Shown here: in pieces, positions 21,280 to 31,144 of the stretch
How the letters are laid out: every line of letters begins with the position of its first letter
Position numbering within the stretch: position 1 is the stretch's first letter
Assembly (NCBI GenBank): GCA_028456385.1
Contig: JALNQF010000004.1
Span: 558,001-622,000 of the forward strand
DNA: 64,000 bases
Source: Ophiosphaerella korrae
Lineage: Eukaryota; Ascomycota; Dothideomycetes; Pleosporales; Phaeosphaeriaceae
Direction: 5' to 3'
Notes under the pieces: generated by a model
The model's database searches: none
What the model was told of the DNA's origin: nothing
Seen by the model: the letters and a program-made list of their open reading frames with translations, nothing else
Position numbers and translations under genes: made by a program

Positions 21280-22950
21280 ATGGCCGGCAGCCAACGACAC
21301 ACCGTCGCCATGGCCAAAGCAAAGGACAAGCAGCCGACAAAGACGCAGTCGTGCAAGAACGGCGACAAACTAACTCTGAAAGCCGACAAACAAGCCTTTG
21401 ATCCCACCCTCGCTTCCCTGTTTGCGAGCAGCGTACGAAACAGCCAAACACGGCACTATATGCATGCATGCTAATTGAACACTCAGTCGGGCCCCGTGCA
21501 GGCTCCCCCAAAGTCACGATACCAGCCCCGCGTACAGAGGCACCGTGTAGAAGACCTGAGCGAAGCAGAAGAGGAGGACGAAGACTCGAGTGAAGCCAGT
21601 GACGACGAGGAAGACTCGAGCAAAGACAGCGAACATGACGGGCAGGACACTGCTTCTGAGAACGAGGACTCTGATTCCGAACAACCATCATCCGAAAGTG
21701 AGATAGCACTTGCCCAGGAGAAGACTGCGAAAAAGCGCAAGCGGGGCAACAAGGAAGAGGTGGAGGATGTCTACATGCGAAAACTTGCCCGTGAAGAACT
21801 CAAGGAGGAGGAGCAGAGGCAGAAGAAGCGCAAGACCGAGAAGGCGGCTGCTGAGCTTGAGTCTGACGAAGATGATGAGTCTACCAACGCAGTCCAGCTG
21901 TCTGAAGACGCCTTTACAATTCCAAAGCACGAGTCTCTCGAACAAGGCAACGACAAGGATGCACAAGAGGTCGAGAAAGCCGGACGTACAGTCTTCTTAG
22001 GCAACGTCTCAACCGAGTGCATAAACTCCAAGCCTGCCGAGAGGGCTCTCAAAAAGCATCTCGAGTCTTTCATCGCCGACCTTGCAGATAACAAGCCTCC
22101 ACACAAAGTCGAGTCTATTCGTTTTCGATCCACGGCATTCGACAATAGTCTCCCCAAGCGTGCCGCGTTTGCGAAGAAAGAAATCATGGACTCTACCACG
22201 CGAAGCACAAATGCATATGCCGTCTACACCACGAACGTTGCAGCACGAGAGGCTGTCAAGAAGCTTAATGGCAGTATCCTGCTGAAGCGCCACCTGCACG
22301 TTGACTCAGTAGCGCACCCTACTAAAGTCGAACACCGCCGCTGCGTTTTCGTTGGCAATCTCCCTTTCGTAGACGACGAGTCCCAAACCCCCGCCGCCGA
22401 AGGAGAAGCCAAGAAGAGGAATAAACCAGCATCAGACATCGAAGAAGGACTTTGGACCCACTTTGCCAAGGCAGGAAAAATCGAAAGCGTCCGTGTCGTC
22501 CGCGATGCTGCCACCCGTGTCGGCAAAGGCTTTGCCTACGTGCAATTTGTCGACGAAAACGGCGTCGAAGCGGCACTACAATATAACGAGCAAAAGTTTC
22601 CTCCTATGTTGCCCCGCAAGCTCCGCGTGACGCGCTGCCGAGCAGAGAAGAAGAACAAAAAGGACAAGCCACGAGCTCCTCCACCAACAAAGGACAGGAG
22701 GACCAGTGGCGCCGGCTACGTAGCGAAGATGAGTGATGAGCAAAAGTCGATGCAAGGGCGCGCGAGGTCTATGCTAGGCAAGGTAGCCAAGGCACAGTCA
22801 AAGGAGGGCTTCGTGTTTGAAGGCCATCGTGCGAAGGAAGGTCAGGGAAAGAGTGGGCTCAAGTTCAAGGGTAGCGGTGGCAAGAAGAAGGGCCCTAATG
22901 GACGCAAGAGTCGTAGCTCGGCGTGGAAAAAGGGGGGAAGGAACAAGTAG
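21280..22950 (+). CDS. nop12: Nucleolar RNA-binding protein Nop12 (RBM34 type)
   Basis: Nop12 is a nucleolar pre-rRNA binding protein needed for 60S (25S rRNA/5.8S) maturation. Two exons, 21280-21432 and 21487-22950, flank a 54-bp intron with an ...CTAATTG...CTCAG end, giving 538 aa. The N-terminal third is extremely acidic (EEDEDSSEASDDEEDSSKDS) and then Lys/Glu-rich, typical of nucleolar proteins. RRM1 begins at about residue 215 (RTVFLGNVST) and includes NAYAVYTTNVAAREAVKKLN. RRM2 begins near 335 (RRCVFVGNLPFVDDE) with GKGFAYVQFVDENGVEAAL as its RNP1 region. The C-terminus is Lys/Gly-rich (SGLKFKGSGGKKKGPNGRKS), a likely nucleolar signal. The long RRM1 spacing matches the Nop12/RBM34 family. 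Confidence 0.93.
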
Positions 22951-23564
22951 GGGAAATGCCCAGACGACCGAGGAACGTAGAAGTCATGCTTCTATTTCAG
23001 CTATCCCCCAGGCTAACAATACCCTCTCACTTGATCAAAACTAGGGCACAAATCACACCATCACGAAATGCAAAAAGAAGTTGTTCAGAGAATCAAAGTG
23101 TGGTATCCATTTTTCAGTCCGATGAAGGATGGCCCTTTCTAAGTATGACCACTAGCTTCCTGCCAGCAGATATTGGGCCTCTCGTGAGGCTATGTAGTGA
23201 ATGTGGGGTATTTGGTAAAAGTTTAAGCAAGGACAAGAAGAAATACCAAAAAAAAAAGCCTAGAGCCTTGGTAGAAGTAACGACAGATCCGCCGAACTGC
23301 CCGTGTGTGGGTGACACCGTTGCTCTGCCTTTCCCAGTGAATACGTAAGCCCGAATCACCTATCCTGCGCTAAGACAATTTAGTTGTGGGTGGCTGTCAG
23401 TTCGTGTGACAACACGTATAAGATGTAAAAGCCAACCGAGACCCAAAAAGCACTCGCTTCGTAAATCATGAAATCAAGAAAGGTCTTGAAAAAAAGTAAG
23501 AGTCAAGATTAAAAGGTGTAAGCGGGAAAACTCGCGAGTTGATGAGAAGGTGGCAAGGCAATGT
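22951..23564. other. Convergent 3' intergenic region nop12 / hapB
   Basis: 614 bp between two stop codons on opposite strands, holding both 3' UTRs. Several short A-runs are present (for example near 23250). No gene was seen. Confidence 0.5.
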
Positions 23565-24626
23565 CTAACCATCATCTTCATCATCCTCCTCATCCTCATC
23601 TTCCTCGCTCGTGCTCTGGCGTTGTGCCTTGCTTTTCTTGATGTTTGGGGTACCCTTTAACTGGGTACTTGAAGCCTTCCGCTTTGGGCCAGAGCTGGCG
23701 GAAGACGCTTTTACCGAGTGTGAGTCGTTTTCCTTGTTGCCTTCGCCCTCTTCTCCACCCTTCTGAGCGTCCATCGCAGCTACTTCCTCTGCAGTTAAGA
23801 AGCGACCACCAGGGCCACGTGGCCGACGCATGGCGTGGTTATGTCTGGACTCATGCAGGTAGGGTTTTCTACCCTTGGATGTGAGTCGAAGGGCGTCCTC
23901 AAGCTTTTGCCGGGCAAGTCGTCGCTTCAATATACGATGAAACTGCTTCGCGTTCACATACAAAGGTGCTTCTTCGGCTTGCGCGCCAGCCACGAGCTCA
24001 GGCGACTGTTGATGTTGTTGAGGCGGTTGGGGCATCTGAGGTGGCACTGAGGGTCTTGGGCCTACATGACTCATGACAGGCTGTGGCTGCGGCATGGCAG
24101 GGCTACTAATCTGGGTGCTCATGCGTCGTTGTTGCATGGGTGTCATCTGGACCTGGGTGGGCATATTCCCAACCATTGGGCCTGAAACGGCAGTGGGTGA
24201 TCGTGGAGCAACGCGACCATCTACCTTCATCTGTGCTCCTGCCATGCGAGGGGATGCTCTAGGATCCTGTGCCAATTGGCCTGGGATTGTGTATGTCTCC
24301 TGATATCCTGCTGGCCCTGCTGCTGCTGCTGTAGCCATGGCGGCTGCCTGCGAGGGGGACATACCGTACGGTTGAGCCATGCCTGGCATGTATCCTTGTT
24401 GTGCATAATTCATTTGCGGGTGGTGTTGTGGATTTGGCGCGCTACCAGGGCCGTAGCCCTGCGAAGGAAGGATGGGTGATGTTTGTTGATATGAATGCAT
24501 TTGTCCTTGGGTTGGTGACGTGATGGATGGGTTTCCGGCGGCAGGGTTCTGTGCTCCACCATAGTTTTGCAGGTGCCCGGGGGCATGCCCGTGGTGAGGC
24601 TGCTGATACTGCGCGTAGTCGGTCAT
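23565..24626 (-). CDS. hapB: CCAAT-binding complex subunit HapB (Hap2/NF-YA)
   Basis: HapB is the sequence-specific subunit of the heterotrimeric CCAAT-binding complex with HapC and HapE. With HapX this complex controls iron, redox and respiratory genes. It is a single-exon protein of 353 aa starting at ATG 24626. The conserved core at residues about 219-281 has both NF-YA parts: the subunit-association helix ([19 protein letters not shown], then [13 protein letters not shown]) and the DNA-binding part ([28 protein letters not shown]). The spacer TSKGR is of filamentous-fungal type. The N-terminal 210 residues are Gln/Pro/Met-rich, as in activation regions. The C-terminus is acidic ([13 protein letters not shown]) after a basic patch ([20 protein letters not shown]) that may help nuclear import. 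Upstream lies an unusually long gene-free stretch. Confidence 0.96.
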   Translation of the reverse strand: MTDYAQYQQPHHGHAPGHLQNYGGAQNPAAGNPSITSPTQGQMHSYQQTSPILPSQGYGPGSAPNPQHHPQMNYAQQGYMPGMAQPYGMSPSQAAAMATAAAAGPAGYQETYTIPGQLAQDPRASPRMAGAQMKVDGRVAPRSPTAVSGPMVGNMPTQVQMTPMQQRRMSTQISSPAMPQPQPVMSHVGPRPSVPPQMPQPPQQHQQSPELVAGAQAEEAPLYVNAKQFHRILKRRLARQKLEDALRLTSKGRKPYLHESRHNHAMRRPRGPGGRFLTAEEVAAMDAQKGGEEGEGNKENDSHSVKASSASSGPKRKASSTQLKGTPNIKKSKAQRQSTSEEDEDEEDDEDDG

Positions 24627-26619
24627 GATAGAGATGGGAGTGCAAGGTACTTTGGGGGTGCAAGCTCAATGTATGCGACTCGAAGCGGCGTTGTCGTAGG
24701 TATTACCCCAGATGCGCCACTGGCAGGCACAGACTCGAATTGCAATACCAGACCTCGTGGAAGCCTTCGTGTTGTGCGGAGATTGAGAATCTAGTCCAAG
24801 CCTCGCGGAAGCGTGATGATTGGAGCGGAGGTGAATTGGGATCGCGAATGAGGTCGGGGATAGACGCGACTTAGGGACAGAGCCGCAACCACTGGTTAGC
24901 AAGCTGGAGCCTGGAGCTGAAGCGAGATTAGCACGCGGCCAATGATGCGCGTTTCAATTATCCGGGGGCTTACGGGCAGGTATGTCTTGCGTCGAGTCGA
25001 TGTGCTGGGTGGCTCGGTCCTGGTTGCGCCGGAGAAATAGTAGGCCTTGGGGATATATCTTGCTTGCTGATCGAGAGCAAGATACCGGGAGGAGTGCTGT
25101 ATCTAGGCACGAAGCACAAGTTGGGTCACGTCGCGGCAGGGCCGATGCTTGATGCGTTGTCAATGGCCACGCCTACGAGGCGAACGGTTAGGTAGGTGCA
25201 CGGTTACAGCCTCAGTGCAAATCTTGAGGCGCAACAGCGGCGATTGGGCGCAGGGTTTAGATCGTGGGGCGGTGCGCTTGAACAGAGCAATAGATGAGCA
25301 CGCAGATATTCAAGACGCAGTCTAGAGGGCCGCGCCGTGTGGGGAAGGAGCCGTTGCAGAAGTTCACCAGTTAGGAGTGAAGTAGAGAATTGTCTACACT
25401 GTTAGGAGTAACCGTCAGCTAGGCCAGCACGCGGGTACGGGGGCAATTGGAGGAAGTCGAGGGTGGGCATGTGTTGGCGGGCGGGCGATTGGAGGTGATG
25501 CGTTGGCAATGCAGGTTCATGCATGCCGCGAGCACACTTACCGACTTTAATCAGTGGCAGCACATGCACGTCGATTACGCGCTTGCTGGGCTGCTGCGCC
25601 GTCTACCGGAAGCAAGGTGACGCTGTTGGCAGCGGAGTCGTTGGAGCGTGCGCGCGACGATGGCGGCTCAAGTGGGTAGGGCGGCCAGCAACAGCGCAAG
25701 TATATAGTGCTGTTGTGCGCAGGTGACGGTTTTGCGCGCAGCGCGATGCCCGTCGGCGAGGGTGGTGGGCAGCACAAGACGGGCTGAGGCTAATGAGCCG
25801 AGTGTTGTGCTGTGTGGCTTTGCCTAGGACAGGCCCGTTAGCAAGAGGACGCGATGGCTGGGAGCGCGCGAGGGTATACAAGCAAGCGCTTGGGCGCGCA
25901 GCAGCAAGAAGGCGCGCGAGGCATGGCGGACAAGCGACAGCACGACAACAGACAGAAAGGACGGCGCGTTGCGAAGCGCAGGCAGCGAGGGTAATGTTCC
26001 GAGATGCACTTACGATGCGCAGGCCGCAGCCAAGTTGGGTCACGAGATTTGGGGATGGTGTCGTGAGGATGGCGACTCGCGTTGATTCGCAGGCGGGCTG
26101 GGTCCTGTCTGGTCTCACTCGAAATGGGGTAGCGGGAAGCTGGCAGCGCCGGCGGAGGCAGGCTGCACGCTGTGTGGACAGCGGGGGCTGCAGTGCACAC
26201 AAGCAGCCGGAGGGACCACGAGTGCTGGGTAGTGCAACTCGTGATTCTGGGAGTCGCAGTGAATGGCTCCCGGTGGCTAAGACTTGCTAGATAGCGGTGG
26301 TGGTGCAAAGTGATTGGAGTAGAGGCGAGGGAACTGGATTGGGCAGACGAGGAATCGAGCGGACGGCGGGGTTATCTATTCGCGGAGGCAGGCGGCGGGC
26401 TAGCAGGGGTCTTGGCCAATTAGCAGGGCAGAGGCGGCTGACTTTTGGCTGGCGGGTTGTTTGTGTCGCCGAGCGCGAGGCAGTGATCTTCGCCGTCGTC
26501 ATGGGCTGGGGCACCTGGGGACCCGGCGCCGTCACGCATTTAGACAATGACTCTGCTGTTGCAGCGCACTGTGCAGTGGCTCGCAGCACAGTCGATATTG
26601 GCACTGTTATTGTCGAGCA

Positions 26620-26735
26620 TGGCGAGCGCTGTGCTGTCCTGTGCGGTGCTGTGCTGTACGGTGCTGTGCTGGACTCTACCGTGCTGGTTCTGCCGTGCTG
26701 GGCTGTGCTGTACTCTGCCGTCCTGTGCTGAACTG
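26620..26735. repeat. CTGTGCTG-rich simple-sequence tract
   Basis: About 115 bp dominated by imperfect repeats of TGCTG/TGTGC units (for example ctgtgctgtcctgtgcggtg). The tract is strongly strand-biased: few A on the plus strand, C/T/G-rich throughout. It has no clean period. A short related tract occurs upstream of creB (52670-52735). Confidence 0.6.
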
Positions 26736-26844
26736 TGCGCACCTGCTACCTGCTGTTCAGCAAGCGGTGAGCTCTGACGTGGTCACCCACTCGTCGCCCT
26801 TTTCCTCCCGCCCGCTTGCGCCTGCACTTCCCCCCATCACACCC

Positions 26845-26876
26845 ACCACACCACACACCACACACCACACACGCGC
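26845..26876. repeat. CA/CACACCA-rich microsatellite
   Basis: A short tract of repeated accacaccacaccacacacc type units, roughly period 7 with three copies, running into alternating CACACGCGCG. It is a simple-sequence microsatellite and lies inside the gene-free stretch. Confidence 0.6.
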
Positions 26877-29180
26877 GCCACAACGGCTCACCCCCAAGTG
26901 CTTGGGGCCGTCTGGTAATTCAGCGCGCGAGCAAATCATCGCCTCACCCTGTCGCAAAATCCAGGCGCGCAGCCAACGTGATTCCGCAAAAATCTCCAGG
27001 TGCCCTGTTTCCTGCATGCTGCTGCCCTGATTGGGCCGCGCAATCGAAATTGCCTGTGCCCCCGTCTTTTTCCTCAACAAAGAAGCCGCCCGTCTACCGG
27101 GACCTAGCGCCAGCACATTCCCTCAGTCACGCTTCCCTCAGTCACGCTGCCTCACGGGGCCTGCCCAACTGTCGCCCTGCCGCTTGCAGCTCGAGGCCCT
27201 GCATCGCGCTTCTGTTGTGTTTCGCGACCCACCGGCCCTGCGATGCAAATCTGACCGTCCATTCGCCTAGCGCCAGTCTCGTCGGCGTCTCAGACGAGCA
27301 CACAACGTCAGCGCAATGCCATGCAGCCTGCCCACTAGCGCCAAAGCTTGTGATCGTCACGCTGGATGGACATGGGCACTCCTTATGGACCAGGCATCTT
27401 GTTAGTTGCAGATCAAAGTTTAAACTCCTGGCCCGACTTCATGGGCTTCCCAGACACGCTCAGTTTACTCCAACTTGCCTCAGGGTAACGGCCTTCCGCA
27501 TCTGCCACCAGCCTGCCCTTTGCCTGTCTCGATTGGCTTCTGCGTTCCCCCGCCACTTTTTGCTACCCACCCGCCGCCTTGGCCCAGCCGCCAAGTGAGG
27601 TCACACATGCCGGTGAGCAGTGTGGGAGGACATTCGGTGCATATACCCAACCTGGTGCTCCACCGTCGGCTGAACAGCGACGGATCGTGAAATTCAATCT
27701 ATCACTGTGCTAGATGTGCCGGGCTTGCTCTACCGACTTGCTTGATATTACGTCCCTCGTGGCAACTTCAACATTGGCCAGGGCATGTCCAGGCTCGACT
27801 ACCCAATCCCGGTACCCGTCCATGGTGCCTCTCATGTTTGTGATTGTTTTTTTTGTGGCTGCGACCGCGACTGGTAATATTCCTTGGCTGTCCAAATTTG
27901 CTCTCAAGGTCGCAACGTTCTGTAGACCGTTTAGATTCTGCCGCCTTTCCCAGTAATACGTCTGCACCCGTTGCTTATTCCTTCTTCGATGCATCTCGGA
28001 ACAGCCCCCACCGGACTCACCGATGCTATAGGCATGACCAACTTATCGGTATTAGCTATTCCAATCTAATGACTACGTCTGTTGACCTCAGAAGCACGAC
28101 AACGCGTTCCACAACTGCCCAAATGCTTGTATTTCAAAGCATCACATGACCTGCCCTACGTGAACCCCAGGACCAGAGTACATCGACGCGGCTCGATAAG
28201 GGGCACTGGCGAGCTCATGTTGCACTGTATCATCTTTGAATGCTTATCCCATTAATCAAATGGGGTTACATCTTCTTCCACCTCTACTTTGGCGACCTTC
28301 ACCTCTGGTACCAGGTCTCCCATCCGAGACCCACTTACTGGCCCATCATTGGTTGCCAGCACCAGATTTGTTTTGTCTGGGCACGCGAGGATCGCCAGCG
28401 TGCTTGGGATGGGTCACCTTGATGCCATACGTAGCGTGCGCCCTTGATTCGGGTACCAGTCGACAATGACCGTTTGAGCGGCTGGTCTCGAACAGCCGTC
28501 CCGTGCCGAAAGGACTACTTCCCGCTCGTTCTTATTTCGCTAGAGGCGCTATCCTTGAGGCCGCGCCTGTGAAGGCTGCGATTACCGCCTTCCTCTTTTG
28601 GTCAAGCATGACCCAATGCCATATCAACATGGAATTTGATGCCAAATATCGCAATATGCCCAGGATTGCTTTCTATCCAACCGAACTAGGGATGATGAGA
28701 TGAAAGATTGATTGTTTCCTTGCCTTTGCTGCCCCACTGCGTTATTATCGAGGTATAGTTGAACATGAAGAGGCTAGGATCCCCGCCCAACTTAATGCTA
28801 GGTAACATCATAAAACAGCGACTAATGTTACCTGTCAGCACATCAGCACATCAGCATATCATTACAGTATCCTAATATCTCTCAGCCAGGGATTGGCTGA
28901 CCCAGGATGCGGGAGGTCTGACACGAGTCGTCCGTCAAGTTGAATGTTTGCGGGTTTCAGGATTGCCATATCGATCCCACGCCTTGGTTTCTCCGAGGGA
29001 CTGACTTGGATCATAAGTAACGGGGGGGTTAGAACAATTTGGAATGCTGTGATCACATTGGCCACTTGCTGTACGAGCATTGTACACTGTAGATAGTCTA
29101 AAGATAGAGAGTAACAAATCGTCAGTGGGTATCGTATCTATCGTTCCAAACGCTTGTCACCAAGCTACTCTGCCCCACAC

Positions 29181-30851
29181 TTATCTTACTCTCCTAGCGC
29201 TCATGCTCTCCACATTATTCGCATGGGCCAGCAAATACTTGCAACACGTAAGTGTGTATTTGCAAGCCTTTGTCCAACTCTCTTCCTTGTTCAACGCCAA
29301 CTTGATACTCTGGTCGTGAATTCTGTCTTTGCGAATCTCATACGGCATCTTGACACCAGGCCCGCCCATGCCAACACCCAGGTTGCTCCCGGCATGGATC
29401 CCCTGATTCTCCACGAAATCGCCTAGCTGGCGAAGGCACTCGAGAAACGCGACCATGGCCGTGTCGAACTTGCGGTGCAGGAAGCCGAAATTGATGGGGA
29501 AGTCGCCGGAGGAGTAGAGTTCAAGACGCTGACGTAAGACGGAGGGTGATGTTGCTGTTGTTGTTGTTGTTATTGACGACTGGCGGGACTCGGCGATGGA
29601 GCTGCCGCCTTTGACTTCGAGCTTGGAGATGGTCGAGGTCGAGCCCATGGGGTGCAGCTCGTAGCCTTGGAACTTGAGGCCGAGGCGCTCGGCAAGTGTG
29701 GCTAGCAGGAGGCATGTTTGTCCCCATGCTGCGTTGATTTCAGGCCAATCTACGTAAGGCGAGGGGAGACGGCCGAGTCGTAGACCATTGATGGTGGCGA
29801 AGTGGTTATCGTGACTGATGTTGAAGGTGTCGTTGTATACGCTTCGCCGTTGTAGCTGGTTTAATACTTGAGTGTCGTGTGCGTGCCGTGTAGTGAGTGC
29901 ATCGCGCTCGTTCTGGAATTCGGTCAAGGTGGAGTTGAATGCGTTTCTGTCCTTCCAGAATTCGTTCTCTTCCTGGTCAAGCTGTCGCGCTTCGGCTTCA
30001 AGAGCGGCAAGCTGTGCGTCCAGCTCTGCTTTGTCGGCTTCAAGCGCCTCGAGGTTGGAGATGGCAGTGGCTTCGGCCTTCTTCGCGGCTTGAAGGGCGG
30101 CATCCGCGGCCTTGACTTCTTCGGCGCTGGGCACATCGGTGTTTGCGCGTCGAAGGTAGTCTACATATGCGTCCCGTTCGCGTGTTGCCACTGCGAGTCG
30201 TTTCTGCAGCCCATCTACCAGAAGCTCTGTGCACTCAACGCATATGGGGTGGTCGATGTCTGATCGTGCCGAGAGTATCTCGAACATGCGATTTGTCGTC
30301 TCCAGGCCATCGGCCATGCTCGTTCCTCCGGCCGTGCTTGCACTACCGGCGACACTTGATCGTCTCGTAGCCTCTGAATTTTGTGCGTCTTCTGCTTGGG
30401 CCTGTTGCTCTGGACTTGAGACTACTAGTGGCGGCGGTGTTGGTGAAGGAGGATCCAGCATCGACTCGGACATGTGCACGTCGACAAAGGACATGGCCGG
30501 ATTCTGGGTGCCGGCGCCATGCTGGAATCTTGAAGAGGGGGCATTTCGTCTGAAGGTGGGGGTTCTTGCGGATTGTATGGCGGTGTCGTACGTCTGGTGT
30601 CTTGACGAGGGGTATGTCGGACGTGACTGGCGAGGAGGGGTATTCTTGGAAGCCTGCTGCTGGCTGGCTACGGTCGAATCTATCCACGTATTAGCTGCGA
30701 GCACCTGGGAACAGTAGCAGGGCGAGTCTGCAGGCATACCAGTCAACAGCTTGAAGGCCGCTGGGTTCAGTTGGTCGATGGAGGCGTCGATGTCGATGGG
30801 CGTGCGGCACTTCTGGCAATAGAGCCCATGCGCCTTTCTATTGTTTGCCAT
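29181..30851 (-). CDS. atg6: Atg6/Beclin-1/Vps30, PI3-kinase complex subunit
   Basis: Atg6 is a core regulatory subunit of class III PI3-kinase (Vps34) complexes I and II, acting in autophagosome formation and vacuolar protein sorting. The 556-codon open frame starts at ATG 30851, with the family N-terminus LYCQKCRTPIDIDASIDQLN. A second CxxC (HPICVECTELLVDGLQKRL) opens the coiled coil at about 200-330 (KAELDAQLAALEAEARQLDQ). The C-terminal evolutionarily conserved/BARA domain includes NDTFNISHDNHFATINGLRL, VDWPEINAAWGQTCLLLATL and ESWTKACKYTLTCCKYLLAH. A 60-nt in-frame segment at 30739-30680 has all the signals of an intron (GTATGC, GCTAAT, ATAG). Removing it gives 536 aa and joins FKLLT to DSTVASQQQ. 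I think the spliced form is more likely. The gene is divergent from scm3 by about 290 bp. Confidence 0.94.
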   Translation of the reverse strand: MANNRKAHGLYCQKCRTPIDIDASIDQLNPAAFKLLTGMPADSPCYCSQVLAANTWIDSTVASQQQASKNTPPRQSRPTYPSSRHQTYDTAIQSARTPTFRRNAPSSRFQHGAGTQNPAMSFVDVHMSESMLDPPSPTPPPLVVSSPEQQAQAEDAQNSEATRRSSVAGSASTAGGTSMADGLETTNRMFEILSARSDIDHPICVECTELLVDGLQKRLAVATRERDAYVDYLRRANTDVPSAEEVKAADAALQAAKKAEATAISNLEALEADKAELDAQLAALEAEARQLDQEENEFWKDRNAFNSTLTEFQNERDALTTRHAHDTQVLNQLQRRSVYNDTFNISHDNHFATINGLRLGRLPSPYVDWPEINAAWGQTCLLLATLAERLGLKFQGYELHPMGSTSTISKLEVKGGSSIAESRQSSITTTTTATSPSVLRQRLELYSSGDFPINFGFLHRKFDTAMVAFLECLRQLGDFVENQGIHAGSNLGVGMGGPGVKMPYEIRKDRIHDQSIKLALNKEESWTKACKYTLTCCKYLLAHANNVESMSARRVR

Positions 30852-31144
30852 TTCTGCAGTTCAACGTGCTCCGCATGCTTCCTCCTGCCTCTTCACATTT
30901 GCATGCGCAGACTAACTGCCTGACTGACGCCTGCGATGTGGATGGTTGATCATCTGCAGGCGTGCACAGACTCCCGTCGCGTGGCTGCAGCTGCCGCTGG
31001 GAGGGGAATACGCGACGAGCCATCAATCGCGTTTGGCCAGTGTGTATATGCAAACAACCTTACCCCCACCTCACCCCCAATCGTGGCACACCCATCCAGT
31101 CCCATCGCCCCCGGGCGCCCGCATACCTTCACCCACCCTTCATC

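Larger units (their letters stand above)
24627..29180. other. 4.5-kb stretch without a supported gene
   Basis: This is the largest gap in the window, between the hapB start and the atg6 stop. The first part (24627-26300) is GC-rich and could hold the hapB promoter and a long leader. At 26620-26735 there is a CTGTGCTG-rich tract and at 26845-26876 a CACACCA-rich tract, listed separately. From about 27000 to 29100 the composition is ordinary and frames are short and not protein-like. An 8-bp repeat (CAGCACAT, CAGCACAT, CAGCATAT) lies near 28836-28860. I see no transposase motif, tRNA or conserved protein block. Confidence 0.55.

Noticed and set aside
26297..26731. 144-codon plus-strand frame in the gene-free stretch
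   Set aside because: Its second half is translated simple sequence (CAVLCGAVLYGAVL type) from the CTGTGCTG tract, and the first half has no recognisable pattern.
26845..26876. Telomere-like CACACCA repeat
   Set aside because: Not the ascomycete TTAGGG/CCCTAA unit and only a few copies; an ordinary microsatellite.
27714..28149. Overlapping frames of 80-101 codons in two frames and one on the opposite strand
   Set aside because: Mutually overlapping, no conserved motif, no consistent splice to join them. A decayed gene is possible but not supportable.
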